Origin: Ehretia macrophylla
Taxonomy: Eukaryota > Streptophyta > Magnoliopsida > Boraginales > Ehretiaceae
Assembly: GCA_037974665.1 (NCBI GenBank)
Contig: CM075775.1
Location: 39,582,152 to 39,646,151, forward strand
Length of the DNA: 64,000 nucleotides
Direction: 5' to 3'
The number at the start of each line of letters is the position of its first letter. The stretch's first letter is position 1. Below, in pieces: positions 26,401 to 39,692 of this stretch. A program made the translations under genes and the position numbers. Under the pieces are notes generated by a model. That model was not told the origin of the DNA and did not search any database. It was given only the letters and a program-made list of their open reading frames with translations.

Positions 26401-29400
26401 CATCAGTTTCGGGACACTTTTCTTCTTTTGCACTGTTTTTCCATCCCGGATTGTACGTCGTGAGCCTCAAAATGGACGACAACCTAATCCATCACATTTA
26501 TGTTACCGAATCCCACGATACCTTGTGTAAGACAACTTCACTTCACGTAAAGGCTGGGCCAGCAAACTGAGGGCGTGGGCTTGTGACCAGGTATCTGTCG
26601 CTCAGGTGCCCATAACTTTTGATCCGTAAGGATTTACGTAGCGCACAGCATACCGTTGGAAAGCTCTCCGAGAGCTCTACGATGGGGGTAGCAAGCCCGC
26701 TCGGTTGCTCCTATTTTTGGAGCACAAAATTGAACATTTTCATCAATTTCGGGATAATTTTATCTTTTGCGCTGCTTTTCGGTCCCAGATCGTACGTCAT
26801 GAGCTGCAAAAAGGACGACAACCTAATCCATCACATTTCTGTTACCAAATCCCACTGTACATTAAGAAAGACAATTTCACTTCGCGTAGAGGCTGGGCCC
26901 GTAAACTGAGGGCGTGGGGCTTGTAACCAAGTATTCGTCACTCCGGTGCCCATAAGTTTTGATCTATAAGGATTTACGCAGTGCACACCATACCGTTGGA
27001 AAGCTCTCCGAGAGTTCTACGACGAGGGTAGCAAGCCTACTCGGCTGCGCCTGTTTTTGGAGCCCAAAATCGAACATTTTCATTAGATTCTGGACACTTT
27101 TCTTCTTTTGCGCTGTTTTTCCATCTCGGATCGTACGTCGTGAGTCGCGAAACGGTTGACAACCTACTCCGACACATTTCTATTACCGAATCCCACGGCG
27201 CCTTGGGCAAGACAACTTCACTTCACGTGGAGGCTGGGCCCGTAAACCAAGGGCGTGGGGCTTGTGACCAGGTATCCGTCGCTCAAGTACACTTAACCTT
27301 TGATCCATAAGGAGTTACGTGGCGCACAACATACCGTTGGAAAGCTCTCTAAGAGCTCTACGACGGGGGTAGCAAGCCTGCTCGGCTGCGCCCATTTTCT
27401 GAGTTCAAAATTGAACGTTTTCATCAATTTTGGGACACTTTTCTTCTTTTGCGTAGTTTTTCCGTCCCGGATCGTACGTCGTGAGTCGCGAAAAGGACGA
27501 CAACCTAATTCATCACATTTCTATTATCGAATCCCACGGCACCTTGGGCAAGAAAACTTCACTTCACGTGGAGGCTTGGCCCGCAAACCAAGGGCGTGGG
27601 GCTTGTGACCAGGTATTCGTCGCTTTGGTGCCCGTATCTTTTGATCCGTAAGGAGTTACGCGGCGCACAACATACCGTTGGAGAGATCTTTAAGAGCTCT
27701 ACGACGAGGGCAGCAAGCCTGCTTGACTGCACCTGTTTTCGGAGCCCAAAATTGAACGTTTTCATCAGTTTTGGGACATTTTTCTACTTTTGCACTGTTT
27801 TTTCATCCCGGATCGTACGTCGTGAGCCGCAAAAAGGATGACAACGTAATCCATCACATTTTTATTATCGAATCCCACTGTACCTTGGGCAAGACAACTT
27901 CACTTCACGAGGAGGCTAGGCTCGCAAACTGAGGGCGTGGGGCATGTGACCATGTATCTGTCGCTCCGGTGCCTGTAACTTTTGATTTGTATGGAGTTAC
28001 GCGGCGCACATCATACCGTTGGAAAGCTCTCTGAGAGCCCTACGACGGGGGTAGCAATTCTGCTCAGTTGTGCTTTTTTTGGAGCCCAAAATCAAACGCT
28101 TTCATCAGTTCTGGGACACTTTTCTTCTTTTGCGCTATTTTTTCGTCCCGGATCGCACGTCGTGATCCGCGTAAAGGATGACAACCTAATCCTTCACATT
28201 TCAATTACCGAATCCCATGGCACCTTAAGCAATGAAACTTTACTTCACGTAGAGGTTGGGCCCGCAAACAGAGGGTGTGGGGCTTGTGACCATGTATCCG
28301 TCGCTCCGTTGCACATAACTTTTGATCCGTAAGGATTTACGCAGCGCATAGCATACCGTTGGAAAGCTCTTTGAGAGTTCTACGACGGGGACAACAAGCC
28401 AGCAAGGTTTTGCCTATTTTTTAGCCCGAAATCGAACGTTTTCATCAGTTTCGGGACATTTTTCTTCTTTTGCGCTATTTTTTCATTCCGGATTGTACGC
28501 CGTTAGTCACAAAAAGGACGACAACCTAATCCATCACATTTCTATTATCGAATCCCGTGACACCTTGGGTAAGACAACTTTACTTCACGTAGAGGATGGG
28601 CCCGCCAACCGAGGGCGTGGGCATGTGACCAGGTACCCGTCGCTCTGGTGCCCATAACTTTTGTTCCATAACGAGTTACGTGGCGCACAGCATATCGTTG
28701 GAAAGCTCGCTGAGAGCTCTACGACAGGGGCAGCAAGCCAGCCTAGCTACGCTTGTTTTCGTAGCCCAAAATCCAATGTTTTCATCAATTTTGGGACACT
28801 TTTCTTCTTTTGCGCTATTTTTTCGTCGCAGAATGTACGTCGTGAGCCGCGAAAAGGACAACTACCTAATCCATCGCATTTCTATTACCGAATCCCATGA
28901 CACCTTGGGCAAGACAAATTCACTTCACATGGAGGCTAGGCCCGCAAACCGAAGGCATGGGGCTTGTCACCTGGTATATGTCGTTCCAGTGACCGTAACT
29001 TTTCTTCCGTAAGGAGTTATGCGGTGCACAACATACCGTTGGAATGCTCTATGAGAGCTCTATGATGGGGGCAGAAAGCCAGCATAGCTGTGCTTGTTTT
29101 CGGAGCCCAAAATTGAACGTTTTCATCACTTTCGGGACACTTTACTTCTTTTGCACTCTTTTTCCATCCCGGATCGTACGTCGTGAGCCGCGAAAAGGAT
29201 GACAACCTAATCCATCACATTTCTGTTACCGAATCCCACGGCACCTTAAGCAAGACAACTTCACTTCACGTAGAGGCTGGGCCCGCAAATCCAGGGCGTG
29301 GGGCTTGTGACCAAGTATCCGTCTCTCCGGTGCCCATAACTTTTGATCCATAAGGATTAACGCAGCGCACAACATACCATTGGAAAGCTCTCCGAGATTT

Positions 29401-29771
29401 CTACGATGGGGGTAGCAAGCGTGCTCGGCTGCTCCTTTTTTGGAGCCCAAAATCGAACGTTTTCATCAGTTTCGAGACAATTTTCTTCTTTTGCGTTGTT
29501 TTTCCGTCCCAGATCCTACGTCGTGATTTCCGAAAAGGTTGCCAACCTAATCCAACACATTTCTATTACTGAATCCCATGGCCCCTTGGGCAAGATAACT
29601 TTAGTTCACGTGGAGGATGGGCCCGCAAACCGAGGGCTAGGGCTTGTGACCAGGTATCCGTCTCTTTGGTGCCTGTAACTTTTGATTCGTAAGGAGTTAC
29701 ACGACGCATAATATACCGTTGGAAAGTTCTCTAAGAGCTTTACGACCGAGGTAGCAAGCTTGCTCGGCTGC

Positions 29772-29981
29772 TGTGAGGCTCGACCTCGATTTACGTGTGA
29801 TATCTCGTTTCGTGTGCCCTAACCTTGAATTACGTGCCTTGAGCTAGGGTTAAGAGTCGTGTCTTGATTTACGTGCATTCATTTAGAGTTGCGTGCATTT
29901 ACTTAGAATACGTGTATTCGTCTCGTAGTTCGTGCCTTACCTCGTAGTGCGTGCCCTAACCTAGGAAAATATACCTACACG
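29772..29981 (+). repeat. Degenerate ~22-bp subrepeats at LTR outer end (short type)
   Basis: Units such as CGATTTACGTG, GAATTACGTGCC and GTAGTTCGTGCC repeat about every 20-24 bp. They are the reverse-complement counterpart of the blocks in the minus-oriented LTRs. Confidence 0.75.
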
Positions 29982-32900
29982 CTGATCAAGAAAGCATCCT
30001 ACATGAAGCACTAGACTATAAAATAATCCTACAAACTCCACTAACCATATTTTAATCCTAATTCAATGCACTAGAAGACAAAATTTCTCTAAATACTAAA
30101 CATTCTTATTCTTTATTCTTTATTCCTTTTGCAAAACCTATACACCTCAAATATCATATCAACCTACAATAAAATAAAGCTTAAAACATGACAAAAAATT
30201 CAGAATTGAACCTTACCTTGGCCGACCATATGAAGACCTTTTGACATGCCTTGCAATTTCAAAATCAAACCTAGACATTCTATGACACAATGCATAAAAA
30301 AATGAAATCAAGCACCCCACCCAAGCTTCAACACCTCGGCCCACTCAAATTCCATGCCAAAAAAAAATTCAAAGCATGCATTAGACAACACAAAATCAGA
30401 TTTGTAGAAGCTCAAGGCTGACACATGCTCACACAAACATCAAAACTTTTCAAAACATTCTCTCAAGCTCTCATTCTCTCTATCTCTCGGCCTTGGCTGC
30501 TTCAAGCATCTCCATAGCTCAAGCTCATATTCTAAGGCTCTCCTAGGCACTCAAGGACCTTAAGAAACTCGACCATAGCAGCCCAAGCAAGCAAGAAGCA
30601 AAAAAATCGCAAGCAAGCTCATAAAGTTTATCATTTTCGGCCTTAGGTATGTTTTGCTAGTTTTCTTCCATTTCTTTTGGTTTCACCCACATACACACCT
30701 TCCTCACATTCTAACTTAGTTAGGAATTAAAGGAAAACAAGCCATCTCTTGGCCAAAGCAAGGAAGAAGCTCCATTTGTGCATCTTCAAGAACATTTGAG
30801 CATCATTAATAATAAATAGGCTAAGGTGTGGGTTAAACTCTTTTAAAAGCTTTCAAAAATCACATGCATGCCTTCATATGACTATATTTACCTTTGTAGT
30901 TGTTGCATATGTGTGTATATGAGCTTATATGACCATGCATGGCTAGATTTTTGGCTAGAACTTGAAGATAGGTAATAATCGAGTAGCTGGCAGATTTCTG
31001 ACTTGGTAGAGCGAAGTGTATTTTTCCTAGTAAATGATGTTGAAAATGCGTGAAAATTGGTAGGTGACTAGTTTTGCCAGTTCTGAGAATGTTTCATAGA
31101 AATAGGCCAAGGCCAATTTTGAATCTAAGGTCTCCAAAATGGCAAAACATCGAAAGGTGTCTAAATCTGGAAAACCTGGAAATATTTAATAGGATTCTGG
31201 CAGATTTCGGACTCTGTAGATCGAAGCATTTTTGACCTAGTAAATGTTGGTGAAAATGTATGCAAGTTTGTATGTTTCTAGATTTTGTAGTTCTGGATAT
31301 TTTTGTCAGAAATAGACCAAAGCCAATTATGACTCTAAGACCCTCAAAAATAGCAAAAATTGTAATGTATCTAAAACTAGACAGTTTTGCGTAGTCACAT
31401 GGTTTTGGCCATAACTTCTATGTCTGAACTCCAAATGATGCGAGGTTTGTTCCTAGATTTAAATCACTCATTAAGATTTAATTTAACATTTTTTCACAGA
31501 AATTGGAGATTGTTTGCTTGTCTGATCGAATGTGGGAAAACAGACCATTGCAGTGAGGGTTTTGTTTAGTGATGGGCTTAGAATCATGCTGAGACCTTGC
31601 TTAGGGTATTGAATGCTTAGAATTGTGGCACTTGGATGTTGTGTGGACTGTTGTGGTTGGTTGAAGTTGCTTAATGTGATTGATGTATGGTTTGGGATCA
31701 TTAATCGATGAATGGTATGCTTAATCGCTCGTTTAAACACGGAATTGAGACCCTAACACTTATGACTTTTGTCAAGAGATGGCCTATTGGTTAAATGTGT
31801 CAAATTGTGTGGTTAATAGGCTGCCCGTAGTTGTCCTTATAGCTCTAAATATGACTTCCGATGATTGCATGTTGCCAAGTGGGCTATTCTTGCATCCGGC
31901 CTCGTATAAATGTCATTGCATGCTTGTACAATGTTAATACTCAATATGTGAACCCTGAAATGAGTTATATGACTTGATTTATATGTGTCACTCGGCTGCC
32001 CGTTTAATGTTCATATGACTCTACATGTTTTACAAAGTGAAAATTCATGTTAAGCATGCCTCATTCGTTTACTTGGCAATATGTGATCTTGAAATTGCTC
32101 GGAGGCAACCTACTTTGTTGTCTTCCTAATGTGAATCATTAAATGGTGACTACCATGGTCCAATTCCCTCTCTCGCTTGGCATTCTACCCTCGGAGAGTT
32201 GGATCGTAGGATTTCGGGGTACATCCGGAGTACACCCAATTGGGAGCGATAATTGGATCATTGAAGTCGGCCGCACAATTGCTATCAAAAATGAATTGAG
32301 AGCAAAAGCTCACCGTATCCTTTTCACTATGTGTTTAAGTACTCTTGCTTGGTTCCTGGAGGACCTTGTGGAGGAAAGACGGGTAAATTTGTTCTTTTAC
32401 ATTCATATTATGTTATAAATTTACTTGTGTTATACGTCATGCTTTCAAAAGGGTTTTTACAAAGTTTAACCGGAAAGGAGTTTCAAAACATATTTCTCGT
32501 TCCCCCTCGCTGAGTTCATAAGGACTCACCCTCTTTTATCATCACAGGTGAAGAAGATCAGGAACAGGTACCCGAGGATAGCGTGCCTATTGATGACTCC
32601 TTGGAGTGATTACCTGCCCTACGTGCCTTACTTGACTGTAGCTATTTTGTGAATGATATGTTTGTTTTGAAGACTATCTCTTATGTTGTTTGTCGTTGTT
32701 ATTGTAAATGACCCCCATTGTAATTTGGGGTCTAATTTTGGTTTTTACTGATTATAACTAGACAGACACTCTTTTGGTCGTTTTGCTATCACCACTTTGA
32801 TTAGTAGCTACTACAGACTTATAAAGTATTAGGCAAAAAGCCAAGTACAATGAATTTATCCAATCTTAAGCAGGTACTCATTTGTAGGCTAAGGGATAAC

Positions 32901-33189
32901 AGACACATGTATAACAGAAATTAACAAATAAACGGGACATAGTTACCATGCTAGGTGTTAATCAAACGAGACTTTGAGATAAATAGTAGGCACAACTGGT
33001 GATAAATAGTAACCTTAGTTGGAATCGAATATGAGATTGAAGGTTTTGAGACGTTTAGAAAATTAGGTTAAACTAAAGAGCTTAATTACAGCCGTTATGC
33101 TGCCGGTTTTCTAAAAAATTTTGGATTTCTAGTTTTAACAGTTAAGCATAACCTTAGTCAACCAGTTATAGTCGTGAAAGAACATGAAC
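29772..33189 (+). mobile_element. Gypsy-family LTR lacking its 3' end (3.42 kb)
   Basis: Starts TGTGAGGCTCGACC, as in the other plus-oriented copies, after satellite GGCTGC. It runs through subrepeats (29772-29981), a CT-rich stretch (about 30460-30490), the ~210-bp duplication (31052-31190 versus 31256-31386) and the promoter-proximal region. It ends about 60 bp before the family's usual ...GGGGCGTGACA terminus, passing into satellite near 33190. No second target duplication is therefore present, and it cannot be told whether this was a solo LTR or the 5' LTR of a longer element. It is shorter than its relatives in the GC-rich block. It looks old and broken. Confidence 0.9.
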
Positions 33190-35668
33190 GATTTGATCCG
33201 TACGGATTTACGAGGCGCGCAACATATCGTTAGAAAGCTCTCCAAGAGCTCTACGATGGGAGCAAAAGCAAGCCCGGCTACGCCTATTTTCGGAGCCCAA
33301 AATCGAACGTTTTCATCAGTTTCAGGACACTTTTCTTCTTTTACGCTGTTTTTCCATCCCGGATCGTATGTCGTGAGCCGCGAAAAGACGATAACCTATT
33401 CCATCAAATTTCTATTAGCGAATGCCACGGCACCTTGGGCAAGAAAGCTTCACTTCACGTGGAGGCTGGGCCCACAAACCGAGGGCGTAGGGTTTGTGAC
33501 CACGTATCAGTCGCTCCGGTGCCCGTAACTTTTGATCCGTAAGGAATTACGAGATGCACAGCATACTGTTGGAAAACTCTCTGAGAGCTCTACGACGGGG
33601 ATAGCAAGCCAACTTAGCTTCACCTGTTTTCGGAGGCCAAAATCGAACGTTTTCATCAGTTTCGGGACACTTTTCTTCTTTTACGCTATTTTTTCGTCCC
33701 GGATCGTAAGTCGTGAGCCGCGAAAAGGATGACAACCTAATCCATCACATTTCTATTATTGAATCCCACGGCACCTTGGGCAAGACAACTTCACTTCACG
33801 TGGAGGCTAGGCCCGCAAACCGAGGACGTGGGGCTTGTGACCATGTATCCGTCGCTCCGGTGCCCGTAACTTTTGATCTGTAAGGAGTTACGCGGCGCAC
33901 AGCATACTGTTGGAAAGCTCTCTGAGAGCTCTATGACGGGGGTAACGAGCCTGCTCGGCTGCGCCTATTTTCAGAGTCAAAAATTGAACGTTTTCATTAG
34001 TTTCGGGACACTTTTCTTCTTTTGTGCTGTTTTTTAATCCCGGATCGTACGTCGTGAGACACGAAACGGACGACAACCTAATCCATCACATTTCTATTAT
34101 CGAATCCCACGGCACCTTGGGCAAGACACCTTCGCTTCACGTATAGGCTGGGCCCACAAACCGAGGGTGTGTGGCTTGTGACCAGGTATCTGTCGCTCCG
34201 GTGCCCATTACTTTTGATCCGTAAGGAGTTACGCGACGCATAGCATACCATTGGAAAGCTCTACGAGAGCTCTACGACTAGGGAAATAAGCTTGCTTAGC
34301 TCCCCCTATTTTCGGAGCCCAAAATCAAACGTTTTCATCAGTTTCGGGACACTTTTCTTCTTTTGCACTATTTTTTCGTCCCAAATCGTACGTCGTGAGC
34401 CACAAAAAGGACGACAACCTAATCCATCACATTTCTATTACCAAATACCATGGCACCTTGGGCAAGACAACTTCACTTCACATGGAGGCTAGGCCCGTAA
34501 ACCGAGGGCGTGGGGCTTATGACTATGTATCCGTCGCTGCAGTGCCCGTAACTTTTGATCCGTAAGGAGTAACGCGGTTCACAACATACCGTTGGAAAGC
34601 TCACTGAGAGCTCTACGATGGGAGTAGCAAGCCTGCTTGGTTGCGCCTATTTTTGGAGCCCAAAATCAAACATTTTCATCAGTTTCGGGAGACTTTTCTT
34701 CTTTTGCGCAGTTTTTCCGTCCCGTATCATACGTCATGTGGCTCAAAAAGGATGACAACCTAATCCATCACATTTCTGTTACCAAATCCCGCAGCACCTT
34801 GGGCAAGAAAACTTCACTTCACGTAGATGCTGCGCCAGCAAACCGAGGGTGTGGGGCTTGTGACTAGGTATTCGTCGCTCCGGTGCCTATTACTTTTGAT
34901 CCATGAGGAGTTATGCGACACACAGCATATCGTTGGAAAGCTCTCCGAGAGCTCTATGACATGGGCAATAAGCCTACTTAGCTGTGCCTATTTTTGAACC
35001 CCAAAATCAAACATTTTCATTTATTTCGGGACACTTTTCTTTTTTTGCGCTATTTTTTCGTCCCGTATCGTACGTTGTGAGCCTTAAAAAGGACAATAAC
35101 CTAATTCATCACCTTTCTATTACCGAATCCAACGGCACCTTAAGCAACACAACTTTACTTCACGTAGAGGTTGGGCCCTCAAACCTAGGGCGTAGGGCTT
35201 GTGACCAGGTATCCGTCGTTCCGGTGCCTATAACTTTTGATCCGAAAGGATTTACGCTGCACACAGCATATCGTTGGTAAGCTCTCCGAGAGTTTTACAA
35301 CGAGGGCAGTAAGCCGGTTGTGTTGCGCCTGTTTTCAGAGGCGAAAATCGGACGTTTTGATCAATTTCGGGACACTTTTCTTCTTTTGCGCTGTTTTTCC
35401 GTCCCAGATCGTATGTCGTGAGTCGCGACAAGGACGACAACCTAATCCATTACATTTCTATTACCGAATCCCATGGCACCTTAAGCAAGACAACTTCAAT
35501 TCACGTAGAAGCTAGGCCGGCAAACCGATGGCGTGGGGTTTGCGACCAGGTATCCGTTGCTCCGGTGCCTATAACTTTTGATCCGTAAGGATTTACACAG
35601 CGCACAACATATCGTTGGAAAGCTCTCCGAAAGTTCTACGACAAGTACAGCAAGCCTGTTAGGCTGCG
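33190..35668 (+). repeat. 341-bp satellite array, block 3 (~7 monomers)
   Basis: Begins inside a monomer at TTTGATCCG, directly after the cut end of the LTR. Its phase is not continuous with the end of block 2, so some satellite was lost with the LTR terminus. It continues as ordinary diverged monomers to GGCTGCG, where the next LTR is inserted. Confidence 0.95.
35664..35668. repeat. Target-site duplication, left copy (CTGCG)
   Basis: CTGCG precedes the LTR and is repeated at 39239-39243. Confidence 0.92.
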
Positions 35669-35898
35669 TGTGAGCCCCGACCTCGATTTGAGTGCGATAC
35701 CTCGTTTCGTGTGCCCTAATCTAGATTTGTGTGCCTTGACCTAGGTTTAAGGGTCGTGTTTTGTTTTGAGTGCCTTGCATTGAATTATGTGCATACATTT
35801 AGGGTTGCGTGCATTTACTTGGAAAACGTGCATTTGCCTCGTAGTTCGTGCCCTACCTCATAGTGCATGCCCTAAACCTAAAAAAGTGCCCACACGCT
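35669..35898 (+). repeat. Degenerate ~22-bp subrepeats at LTR outer end (short type)
   Basis: About ten units with GTGC-containing cores separated by CTAGG/CTCGTAG-like words, ending just before CACACGCTAATTAAG, the start of the unique part of the LTR. Confidence 0.75.
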
Positions 35899-38330
35899 AA
35901 TTAAGAAAGCATCTTACACGAATCACTATATCATTAATTAATCCTACTAACTCCACTAACTAATATTAAATTGCTAATTCAACCCACTAGAAGACGAAAT
36001 TGCACCAAAAGCTAGACATTCTTTATTCTTTATTCCTTATTCTTTTGCACATCCCAAACACACAATTTTAAATTGCTCAACCAAGACAAAAATTCAGATT
36101 CTTGCACAAGCTTGGCCGACCACTATTGCATATTGAACTAGCTTTGCATTTCAAAATTTGTACCTACACATTCTATGACAAGTTATGACACAAAACATTA
36201 AAAATATGACTCAAACTCTACCCAAAGCTCCACCAATCTCGACACACACTCCATGCCCATGCTAGGTGATTCAAACATGCTCCTTGAAGACACAAAAATC
36301 TGAATTTGCAAGCCCTAGGCCAACATATGCATCAATTCCTTCAAGCCTTTCATTTTTCTTTCATTCTTTCTCTCTTTCTCTCATTCTTCTCTCTCTCTCG
36401 CCCCTAGCTGAAACTCTACTCTCCATACTCTAAATTCATCACTCAATGGTTCATCAAGACATACAAGCTACTAGGAACTCGACCAAGCAAAGCTAGAATG
36501 CAAAAGACACACATGCAAGCTCATTGAACCTTCATTTCGGCTTAGGTGAGTTTGTTAGCTTCCATTTCATTTTCTTTTTGTTCTAGCCACTTGCACATAC
36601 TAAGAACATGATTACTAACCCAGCAAATTAGAGAAAATCAAGTAGTCTCTCGGCTAAGCAAGGAAAAAGGGTCGACATTGTGCTTCATCAAGAGTTTGTG
36701 CATCTTCTGTGTTGTCTTGCTAAGGTGAGGGCTAAAACTTCTTGAAAAGCCTTTAAAAACCACATGCATGCCTTTGAATGTCTATTTTTACTTCTGTACT
36801 TGTGATATTTGTGTGTACATGAGCTTTTGTAAACATGCATAGCAAGATATTTGGCTAGAATGTGAAGATAGGTGAAATCGCGTATTTGACAGCTTTCTGT
36901 TCTGTTGGAACGAAGTGATTTTGACCAGGTAAATGATGTTGAAAATGCGTGAAAATTATTTGGTGACTAGTTTTGCCAGTTCTGAGAATTTTTCATAGAA
37001 ATAGGCCAAAGCTAATTTTGACTCTAAAGTCCCCTAAATGGCAAAATATCAAAATGTGTCCAAATCTGGAAAATCTGGGAAAATGAAGCAGGTTTTGGCA
37101 GATTTACTGTCCTTGTAGAACAAACAAGTGTTGGCTTAGTAAATGATATCCAAAATACATGAAATTTTGTGTACTGATATATTTTTCAGTTTTGGACATT
37201 TTTGTCAGAAATAGACTAAGGCTAAATCTGACCCTAAGATCCTAAAAAACGACAAGTATTGAAATGTGTGCAAATATGGACAGTTTTGTGTAGTCTCACG
37301 GTTTTGGCTATAACTCTTGAACCCGAGCTCCAAATGATGCGAGATTTGTTTCTGAATTTAGTTCACTTCTTAAGCTTTAATTTGAAATTTTGTTCACTGA
37401 AATTGGAGATTGTTTTCTTGTCTCAATGATTGTGAGAAAACAGACCATTGCAGTGAGGTTTCCATCTAGTGATATGCTTAGAAAAATTATTGTAACTTCT
37501 CTTGTTGTATTAATTGCTTGGGATTGTGGCACTTGGATGTTGTGTGGACTGTTTTGAATGTTTGAGAGTGTTTGAATTAATCAATGCATGGCTTGAGTTA
37601 AATTACGTGACAACTTAGGGCTTAATCGCACGGGTGAGCGTGAATTGAAACCCTAATGACTAGGTAAACTCGCTAAGTGTTGATCCTATGAATATCGTGT
37701 TTAATTATGTGATTAGTAGGCTGCCCATAGTTGCTCTTATAGCCCTAAATATGATTCCGATGATTACATGTTGACAAGTAGGCCATTCTTGCACCCGGTC
37801 CCACGTAAACGTCGTTGCATGTTGTATGACCTTATTATTTGATTACATGAACTTCGAAATCAGTTATATGACTTGATCTACATGCGTTACATGGCTGCCC
37901 ATTTAATATTCATATAACTCCATGTGCTTTACAAGTGAAATTACCTGTTATATTATGCCTCGCGTGTTTGCTTGTCAATGTGCAATCTTATGACTGCTCG
38001 GAGGCAACCTACTTTGTTGTCCTCCTAATGTGATATATTAAATGTCATAAATGTGCATTGCATACAAGGTTGCAACCTTTCATTTTGGCGTGGTAGCGTT
38101 CACGCACACCGGGCGGCATCGGGCTTACCGGTGCAACCGTGACTACCATTGTCCAATTCCCTCTCTCGCTTGGGGGCTAGACTTCCTCGGAGAGTTGGGT
38201 CGTAGGATTTCAGGGTACATCCGGAGTACACCCATTTGGCGTGATAAGGGGATGATTTGAAGTCGGCCGCAATAACTGATACTGGAAATGAACTGAGAGC
38301 AAAAGCTCACCGTATCCTTTTCACTATGTG

Positions 38331-38338
38331 TATAAGTA
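38331..38338 (+). promoter_or_regulatory. Candidate LTR TATA box
   Basis: TATAAGTA at about base 2,660 of the LTR. The surrounding CACTATGTGTATAAGTACTC is kept in nearly all copies, with the dyad GAGCAAAAGCTC upstream. No transcription data are available. Confidence 0.5.
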
Positions 38339-39238
38339 CTCTCGTTTGGTTTCTAGAGGACATCGGGGAGGAAAGACGGATAATTGTGTTCTTTTACTTT
38401 TACATTACATTATGTACTTACTTGTATTATATGTCATGCTTGCAAAAGGGTTTTCATAATTGAACCAGAAAAAGAGTTTCAAAACTTATTTCTTGTTCCC
38501 CCTCGCTGAGTTCGTAAGGACTCACCCTCTTTTATCATCTCAGGTGAAGAAGACCAGGAACAGGTACCCGAGGACAACGTGCCTATTGATGATTCCTTGG
38601 AATGATTGCTTGCCCTACGTGCCTTACGTAACTATGGACATTTTGTGAACGATATGTTGCTTGAAGACTATTTCATTTCTTATGTTGCTTGTTATTGTAT
38701 TGTAAATGACCCCCGTTGTAATTTGGGGTCTAATTTTGGCTTGTACTGATCATAACTAGATAGTCACTACTATGGTCATTTTTGCTATCGCTATTGACTA
38801 GTATCTATCATAGGATTATGAAGTATCAGGTAAGGATTAAGTAAAATGAATCTATCCAATCTTAAGCAGGTACTCATCGTTAAGCTAAGATCAACATGTA
38901 CTTTTGTAACAAGGATTAACAAACAAACGAGACATAGTACCATGCTAGGTTGTCAATCAAACGAGACTTTGAGATAACTAATAGGCGTTTCGATTTGTGA
39001 TGAATAGTAATCTTAGCTAGAAATGAAATTGAGATTGGAAATTTTGAGGCCTTTAGAAAACTAAGTCAAACTAAAGAGCCCAATTACAGCTGTTATGCTG
39101 CCGGTTTTCTGGAGAATTTGTGGAGTTTAGGTTAAACGTTAAGTGTTAAACCTTCTTGAACGATTAAGTACGTGAAAGGACTTGAAAGTTTAGATCACTC
39201 CCTAGTCTAACCTCTATAGGTCGGGTTGGGGCGTGACA

Positions 39239-39243
39239 CTGCG
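39239..39243. repeat. Target-site duplication, right copy (CTGCG)
   Basis: Matches 35664-35668, and the satellite reads on in phase afterwards. Confidence 0.92.
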
Positions 39244-39692
39244 TCTGTTTTTGGAGTCCAAAATCGAACGTTTTCATCAATTTCGAGACACTTTTCTTCT
39301 TTTACACTTTTTTTTCATCCCGGATTGTACGTCGTGAGACGTGAAAATGAAGACAACCTAATCCATCACATTTCTATTACCGAATCCCATGACACCTTGG
39401 GTAAGACAACTTCACTTCACGTAGAGGCTGGGCCCGCAAACCGAGGGCATGGGGCTTGTAACCAGGTATCTGTCGCACAAGTGCCCATAACTTTCGATCC
39501 GTAAGGATTTTTGCGGCGCACAACATATTGTTGGAAAGCTCTCCAAGAGCGCTACGACGGGGGAAGCACGCCAGCATGGCTGAGCCTGCTTTCGTAGCTC
39601 AAAATAGAACGTTTTCATCAGTTTTGAGAAACTTTTCTTCTTTTGCGCTATTTTTTCATCCCGGCTCGTACGTCATGAGCAGCGAAAAGGAC
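39239..39692 (+). repeat. 341-bp satellite array, block 4 (~1.3 monomers)
   Basis: A short satellite stretch between the solo LTR and the copia element, in phase with block 3. It ends at GCGAAAAGGAC, the copia insertion site. Confidence 0.93.

Larger units (their letters stand above)
18158..29771 (+). repeat. 341-bp satellite array, block 2 (~34 monomers)
   Basis: Same monomer, orientation and phase as block 1, continuing directly from it when the solo LTR and one target duplication are removed. It includes the recent four-monomer higher-order repeat at about 19310-23400. Outside that, monomers are individually diverged. A monomer subtype marked by CTATCAGAGCTCTA in place of CTCCGAGAGCTCTA occurs here (about 19850, 21215, 22580) and in block 1 (about 12155, 14200). 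The block ends at GGCTGC, where an LTR is inserted. Confidence 0.95.
35669..39238 (+). mobile_element. Solo LTR of the gypsy family, 3.57 kb
   Basis: Runs from TGTGAGCCCC to GGGGCGTGACA, flanked by the 5-bp duplication CTGCG and with no interior sequence. Modules in order: subrepeats 35669-35898; CT-rich stretch about 36350-36410; an imperfect duplication of about 210 bp (36946-37085 versus 37158-37285); a GC-rich block 38051-38260 that also forms a 69-codon open frame containing SLAWGLDFLGELG; TATA-like box 38331-38338; and a pyrimidine-rich CAG followed by an acidic short frame at about 38543-38607. This is the best copy from which to read the family's LTR layout. Confidence 0.95.

Noticed and set aside
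6842-29771. CRISPR-like or phage-type array, given regular repeats
   Set aside because: The period is ~341 bp with no short identical repeats separated by unique spacers, and the surrounding elements are plant LTR retrotransposons.
29772-39238. Reading the LTRs at 29772 and 35669 as the two ends of one element
   Set aside because: The sequence between them (33190-35668) is satellite, not retrotransposon interior, and 35669-39238 has its own CTGCG target duplication.
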